A DNA stretch of 64,000 nt from Pyropia yezoensis. Lineage: Eukaryota > Rhodophyta > Bangiophyceae > Bangiales > Bangiaceae. The notes under the pieces are model-generated. The model searched no databases. It had not been told where the DNA came from and saw only the letters and a list, made by a program, of their open reading frames with translations. The stretch spans positions 812,590 to 876,589 of the forward strand of contig CM020619.1 in the NCBI GenBank assembly GCA_009829735.1, read 5' to 3'. Numbering within the stretch: position 1 is the stretch's first letter; each line of letters opens with the position of its first letter. Made by a program: the position numbers and the translations under genes. Below, in pieces: positions 60,991 to 64,000 of the stretch.

Positions 60991-63630
60991 TTAGACGCAC
61001 TGGATGTACGCAAAGGCCTGTGGCTTGCCGTCGATCAGGACCACTGCGTAGTGGTGGCCTGCTCCGTACACATTGACGTCCACGCGCTCGACTCCCTGTC
61101 CGCGCCTCCCTGCTTGTCGAACATGACAGCTGACCCGAACCAGGTGGTCTCGCCGGCGGTCACCAGCGTCCTCGGATGACGGCACGGTCCCCACAATTTG
61201 GCCATTTGCGAGACGCAGTCGAAAGTACTTCTTGGCGAGAATTCGATCCGGAATGGTTGAGGCCTGCTCCAAACAAAGTACGTCCTTCATCTTCGAGAGC
61301 TCTTGTCCAATCAAATCAGCAGCGGTCCGCGTCGGAGGCAGGAGGTCGACCTTCGGCTGCGACGAGACACAAAGAGTGCCAGCGGGATCCCGATTCCTTC
61401 GTGGAAAAGGTTTCCCAGTTGCTTTCGCCCAACTTTCAGCCACGTTTGCATCCGCAAAGCTCGTGACGAGCTCGGCGGAATACTTGGCGTAGACAGCCGC
61501 CACCAGGGAGGCGTACGGAAAGCGCCGCGACCGAACGAGACGTGACAGAGTACCGATGAGGCGCTCAGCAGGAAACTGCCAGTACGACCACGCAGGACCG
61601 CAGGAACGTAGATTTATCGTGACGTCAAGCAAAGCCACAATAGTTGGTCGGCAGAGCCGCAGGCGTTCCTCCTTGCCTGCAAAAACGTGCACGTAGTACT
61701 CGTGACAAAAAGCTTTGAGCAGCTTGTCCGCCTCCTGCAGCTCTTCTCCTGTCACCGCACTTGGCTTGAAAATCAGGCGCCCGGCACGGCACAGCAGCAT
61801 GAAAATCTTGAAAAACGTATCCGGGATTCGGCCGTCAAGTACGACTTCGCCGACGCTCAAGAGGAAGTACATCCAGTCGATCGCCTTGTACGACCCGGAA
61901 TGCTTGTGAATATCGCGCAGCGCGCGTGCTTGACTGCTCGGCACTGTGGAGCGGCCCGCCTTGATCTCCTTGCCAATCGCCTCGCGGACAGCAGTGGGAA
62001 TCATACAGGGTTGGTCGTCCCCGAGTTGCTCGTTCTCGCCGGAAAACAGCTCCCAAAGACGGGGCACCACGTTGCACCAAAACAGGTGCATTGTGTCGTA
62101 CGGGACGAGCTCTGGTCCTAACTCCCACGAGTACCGGAGAGCCGGGTACCGCAGCTTGTCGGCAGCACTCGGCGGGAAGAACAGAGAATGGCCCTTAAAG
62201 CCCTCTTTCTGCGCCAGCGCCCGCACGGCAGTCTTGCTCTGTCCGGACCTGCGCGCGTCCTCGACCTTCGCGGCGCTCGCTGCGACGCTCGCCGCCGTCC
62301 GCCGGGGTGTGGTACTCCCCTTGACGTCAAAGCATTGACGCTTTGCCGGAGGGGGGTGCTGGGGATCGTACGGGGGGTCAAACGGGGGATAGTAGTAGCG
62401 GCTGCGAGCACGGACACCGGCGAAGACCCGAAACCGGCCCGGGTATTCACCGTTTCCCCCGACAGCGTTGAGCAGCTTGTCACCTGTCAGCATGTCCGTA
62501 GTGAACTGGACGACCAGGGCGTGGAGGGTTTGGGGGTCGTCAAAGCCTGCGACGGCCACGCCAGGCACACCCGCGGCCAAGAGGTTGAGCTCCTCGGCAA
62601 TTGGGTGGAGAAATGACTCCAAATCAGCCGGTTGACGTGGTCCCGGGGTAACTCCCAGTAGCAATTGCGACACGACTTGAACTCTTGCACCTGGATCAAG
62701 GTTGAGAGTCGTGGCAATAATCGGCCAACCTTCAAATCCACGTTGTCTCCATGCTTGAAAACCATCCGTCGAAATGCTCAGCGCCATACACGTGTCAGAT
62801 GGGAAGTAGCCCGTGGTCACCAGCTTGCGGAAGATGGCGCCGTCGAACCAATCTCGCAGTGTATCGGGTGGGCCTGCGGCAGCTGCTGCACGCGCCTCCT
62901 TCATGGCCTTGACCATGTCGGCGCCCATGACGGAGTCGGCAAGCATTATTCGTAGCCAGGGCAGCAGGGGCCAAAAAGTAGCTTGCTTCTTTGGCTCTCC
63001 GCAGGCTCTGTATCGAGCGGCGCCGCACACGTCGCAGGCAGTGAGGTCGCGCCGCTCGGCTGTAAAAGCTACGCAGCCCGCCCGGCAGCAATCCACCTTT
63101 CGTGTGCGCAGGTTGACGCTCGCTTCCACCATGGACTTGAGGAGATGCGGGGTGCGGCAGGAGCCGGAATGGCGGGGCTGTAGCAGGTAGTCCTCCGTTG
63201 CGGCCCGGGACAGACAGTGCTCCGTAACGAAGGTGTAGGCTACGAAGTCGTCGATATTGTCTAGAAAAACCTATGGAGAGATACACACGCCATTCGTCAC
63301 TGACTCGTGCGTCTCGGGGACCGGCGCAGGCTGCTCGGCGGCCCCGCCGCTGTCACCTTCATCGCCATCTTCGCCATTCTCTGTGCACCCCGTAGCCCGT
63401 GGGGCATGATCCAGGGTGCGAGCCGTCGCCACTGTAGAGGGGGGTGCAGCCGCTGGCGAGGCAACGGCGGCCGCCGGGGGGGGGTTTTCGGCAGCTGCTC
63501 GTTTGCGTCGAGAAGGGCGCCCACTCCCTAGCCGCCTATGCTCGTACCACGTGGCACGACTAACTTGTGAAAAGTCCCCTGGTACACCCCCGCTGCACTG
63601 CGGGCAAAAGCATGCTCGTAGGTCCGCCAT
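60991..63630 (-). pseudogene. CACTA-type (Tnp2, Transposase_21) transposase with one in-frame stop
   Basis: The frame runs from ATG 63630 to 60991 (879 codons) with a single TAG at 63273-63271. The N-terminus (CFCPQCSGG..FSQVSRATWYEH) is the Cys-finger start typical of this family. After the stop come HLLKSMVEASVNLRTRKVDC, a second Cys cluster (CRAGCVAFT...CDVCGAARYR), the catalytic region (ALSISTDGFQAWRQRGFEGW, NLDPGAR, GVTPGPRQPADLESFLHPI) and later YDTMHLFWCNVVPRLWELFSG split near its end. The C-terminus resembles the part after DUF4218. The stop is either a mutation or lies in a tiny 30-base intron (GTGACG...CCATAG), which would be unusually short. The terminal CACTA repeats were not located. 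Confidence 0.8.
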
Positions 63631-63640
63631 GCGCGCAGGA

Positions 63641-63830
63641 CGGAGAGAGGCAGTTGGGGCAAGAGGGAGGAACGTAAGGTGGGGGGGGAGGGGTGCTAGA
63701 CCGATAGAGGCAGTTGGGGCAGGAGGGAGACGGGGGTGGTGGGGGAGGAGGGGTGCTTGACCGAGAGAGGCAGGTGGGGCAGGAGGGAGAGGGGGGAGGT
63801 GGGGGGGGAGGGGTGTTGAGAGGACAGGCG
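63641..63830 (+). repeat. Minisatellite, 60-61-base unit, three copies
   Basis: AGAGGCAGKTGGGGCARGAGGGAG recurs at 63645, 63705 and 63766 with G-run spacers. It lies just upstream of the CACTA transposase start and may be a subterminal repeat of that element. Confidence 0.8.
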
Positions 63831-64000
63831 CGGTGACGCTGCTGGGGGCAAGAGACGGCCTGAACTTGGGACCCCGAGGGGTTGATACACTTTTCCAAGC
63901 CAGCGTCTGAGGCGCGATGCTCGGTGCAAACGTCAGCTCGTCGTTTGGATGGATGCTTCTGGATGTGGAGGTCGCCTTCCAGAAGGGGTTTCCATGCTCT
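63831..64000. other. Window end, nothing recognised
   Basis: No coding frame or repeat that I can support. Confidence 0.3.

Overview
The window is GC-rich eukaryotic nuclear DNA made mostly of transposable elements. It has long G/C homopolymer runs, Ala/Gly/Pro-rich reading frames, one short GT-AG intron, a chromodomain Ty3/gypsy family and CACTA, hAT and PIF1-helicase fragments. This would fit a GC-rich alga such as a bangiophyte red alga (Porphyra/Pyropia type). That guess rests on composition and element types only, with no marker gene. A run of exactly 500 Ns (17082-17581) shows that it is a scaffolded assembly.

Layout. Positions 1-950 hold a minus-strand N-terminal gene fragment. Positions 1.74-7.08 kb are enclosed by two nested pairs of inverted repeats and look like a non-autonomous long-TIR DNA element with a GC-rich repetitive core. 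A G-rich minisatellite follows at 7.37-8.11 kb. From 8423 to 28337 lies a plus-strand LTR retroelement flanked by a perfect 5-bp target duplication (GTGGG). It appears as LTR-gag-pol-antisense ORF, N gap, LTR-gag-pol-antisense ORF-LTR. The two halves are almost identical and indels pile up next to the gap, so one element split over two overlapping contigs is the likeliest reading. Positions 29.9-32.9 kb carry a two-exon minus-strand gene, probably transposon-derived. Positions 33.9-36.6 kb carry a low-complexity minus-strand ORF. Positions 39.2-42.6 kb are a graveyard of hAT and PIF1-helicase fragments and diverged direct repeats. Positions 45095-55842 hold a second copy of the LTR element on the minus strand. 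Positions 58.2-60.2 kb hold exon-like minus-strand ORFs, and 60991-63630 a CACTA/Tnp2 transposase broken by a single stop codon.

The LTR family is the most interesting system here. It encodes Gag (727 codons, CCHC knuckle) and a Pol with protease, RT, RNase H, D,D35E integrase and a C-terminal chromodomain. Pol lies in the -1 frame behind a textbook slippery heptamer (G GGA AAC) one codon before the gag stop. A further ORF of about 815 codons lies between pol and the 3' LTR on the opposite strand and converges on pol. Its N-terminus varies between copies while its C-terminal 600 residues are conserved. Between the convergent genes sits a perfect 24-bp-period array of four small palindromes. 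The two genomic copies are broken in different genes: the first has a pol stop and an altered zinc knuckle, the second a gag stop and a frameshift in the antisense ORF.
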